64,000 nt of DNA, taken from NCBI RefSeq assembly GCF_013201545.1, contig NZ_CP053746.1, positions 4,602,501 through 4,666,500 of the forward strand. Direction: 5' to 3'. The notes below the pieces were generated by a model. The model was not told the origin of the DNA and ran no database searches. It saw only the letters and a program-made list of their open reading frames with translations. Shown here piece by piece: positions 63,002 to 64,000 of this stretch. Positions within the stretch are counted from its first letter, which is position 1. Each line of letters begins with the position of its first letter. The stretch is from Pseudomonas graminis (GTDB taxonomy: Bacteria; Pseudomonadota; Gammaproteobacteria; Pseudomonadales; Pseudomonadaceae). A program made the translations under genes and the position numbers.

Positions 63002-63013
63002 AAAGACCTTGCA

Positions 63014-63934
63014 CTACGGCAAAGGCCGCGTCTCCTGAGACATGAACTCAGTAATCCGCGAGCGCAGCCACCGCTCCGCCGGGTCGTTATCGTGCACGCC
63101 CGCCCAGACCATCGACAACTCGGCAGGCTCGATCGGAAAGGGCGGATCCTCTGCTCGCAATGCGCACCCCTCAATCAGGGCGCAGGCAGCGTAGTCCGGG
63201 ACCGTCGCGATCAGCTCGGTGCCCGCCAGCAGCGCACGCAATCCGCTGAACTGCGGCACCGCCACCACCACCCTCCTCGCCCGCCCGACTTTCGCCAGAT
63301 CGATATCGATGTTGCCGCTCAGGTCACCCGAGAACGACACCATGGTGTGCGGCCGCTGGCAGAATTCGTCCAGCGTCAACGGCTCCGGGCGTTTGTCGCC
63401 GCGCAATACCTTGACGCCGATGTCGCGCAGCTTCTTGCGCTTGGCGTTGGCCGGCAGTTCAGTGGTGTAGCTGATGCCCACGGAAATCTCCCCCGACGCC
63501 AGCAACGCCGGCATCAGCAGGAAGTTCGCCCGGCGCACCACCACGATGATGCCCGGCGCTTCTTCACGCAGACGGTTGAGCAACGGCGGGAACAGGCCGA
63601 ACTCGGCGTCGTCCGACAAGCCAATGCGGAAAATGTCGCAGCTGGTCGCCGGATCGAATTCCTTCGCCCGACTCACCGCCCCGGAGATGGTGTCCAGCGC
63701 CGGTTGCAGTTCCTTGAGGATCGCAAGGGCCCGGGCGGTGGGCTCCATGGCGCGGCCGTTGCGCAGCAGCAAGGGGTCGTCGAACAGGTCGCGCAATCTG
63801 GCCAGTGCCGCACTGATCGCTGGCTGGCCCATGAACAGCTTTTCCGCTACCCGCGTGAGGTTGCGCTCGAACATCAACGCTTCGAAGATCACCAGCAGGT
63901 TCATGTCGACGCGGCGCAGGTCGTTGCGGTTCAT
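63014..63934 (-). CDS. LysR-family transcriptional regulator
   Basis: The 306-residue protein has an N-terminal winged HTH (DMNLLVIFEALMFERNLTRVAEKLFMGQPAISAALARLRDLF region, residues 10-55) and a LysR substrate-binding domain (about 95-300: FRIGLSDDAEFGLFPPLL, GEISVGISYTTELPA, LIATVPDYAACALIEGC). It is of the NodD/NahR-like class starting with a DLRRVDMNLL segment. It lies beyond the repeat mosaic on the same strand as the doxX run; whether it controls that run is not shown. Confidence 0.9.
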   Translation of the reverse strand: MNRNDLRRVDMNLLVIFEALMFERNLTRVAEKLFMGQPAISAALARLRDLFDDPLLLRNGRAMEPTARALAILKELQPALDTISGAVSRAKEFDPATSCDIFRIGLSDDAEFGLFPPLLNRLREEAPGIIVVVRRANFLLMPALLASGEISVGISYTTELPANAKRKKLRDIGVKVLRGDKRPEPLTLDEFCQRPHTMVSFSGDLSGNIDIDLAKVGRARRVVVAVPQFSGLRALLAGTELIATVPDYAACALIEGCALRAEDPPFPIEPAELSMVWAGVHDNDPAERWLRSRITEFMSQETRPLP

Positions 63935-64000
63935 TCAGCGATTCCGGAGTGGGCATTATCGGGAGGCCTGACTATGCCAGACCGGCGCAGGTATACACAG

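Overview
This window looks like chromosomal DNA of a Pseudomonas, probably of the fluorescens/syringae side of the genus. The evidence is high-GC coding DNA, many short palindromic repeats of the ACCGGCTTCAGCCGGGAA type between genes, a bphO-bphP phytochrome pair, a complete type VI secretion (T6SS) locus and Pseudomonas-like neighbours. The species cannot be fixed from the sequence alone.

Layout. 1-690: tandem 112-bp REP array. 0.7-3.4 kb: orphan soluble histidine kinase, GlxA-type AraC regulator and msrA. 3.5-7.9 kb: sulfonate-type binding protein, then an ehuBCDA-like polar amino-acid/ectoine ABC transporter with four REPs between ehuB and ehuC. 8-11 kb: small acidic protein, lipoprotein, and a response regulator next to a double-domain KaiC-like ATPase. 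11.5-17.2 kb: membrane histidine kinase, MdtG-like MFS pump, bacteriophytochrome and its heme oxygenase.

17.4-46.6 kb: one leftward T6SS locus of about 29 kb. In transcription order it has tssB, tssC, tssK, tssL, an OmpA-like gene, hcp, clpV, vgrG, a lipase effector, five tandem paralogous lipoproteins (putative immunity), PAAR, a small membrane protein, tssM, tssA, tssF, tssG, tssJ, tssE and a membrane-anchored ImpA_N protein. All 13 core components are recognisable. However, tssC as written carries two single-base deletions, so the sheath gene is broken unless these are sequencing errors. The effector/immunity segment is visibly more AT-rich than its flanks.

47-53.8 kb: gapN-like dehydrogenase, diguanylate cyclase, DUF72 and HhH proteins, a RES/Xre toxin-antitoxin pair and a PRISE-type reductase. 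54-56.4 kb: TonB siderophore receptor with a Fur-box-like site, then tRNA-Asn. 56.5-62 kb: RibD-C reductase, a small membrane ORF, an SRPBCC protein, and a doxX - ABM monooxygenase - Tat amidohydrolase - isochorismatase-like run. 62.1-63.0 kb: non-coding repeat mosaic with a perfect 66-bp inverted repeat. 63-63.9 kb: LysR regulator.

The most interesting parts are the five-copy immunity array behind one lipase effector, the doubly frameshifted tssC, and REP elements that have become part of protein-coding sequence.
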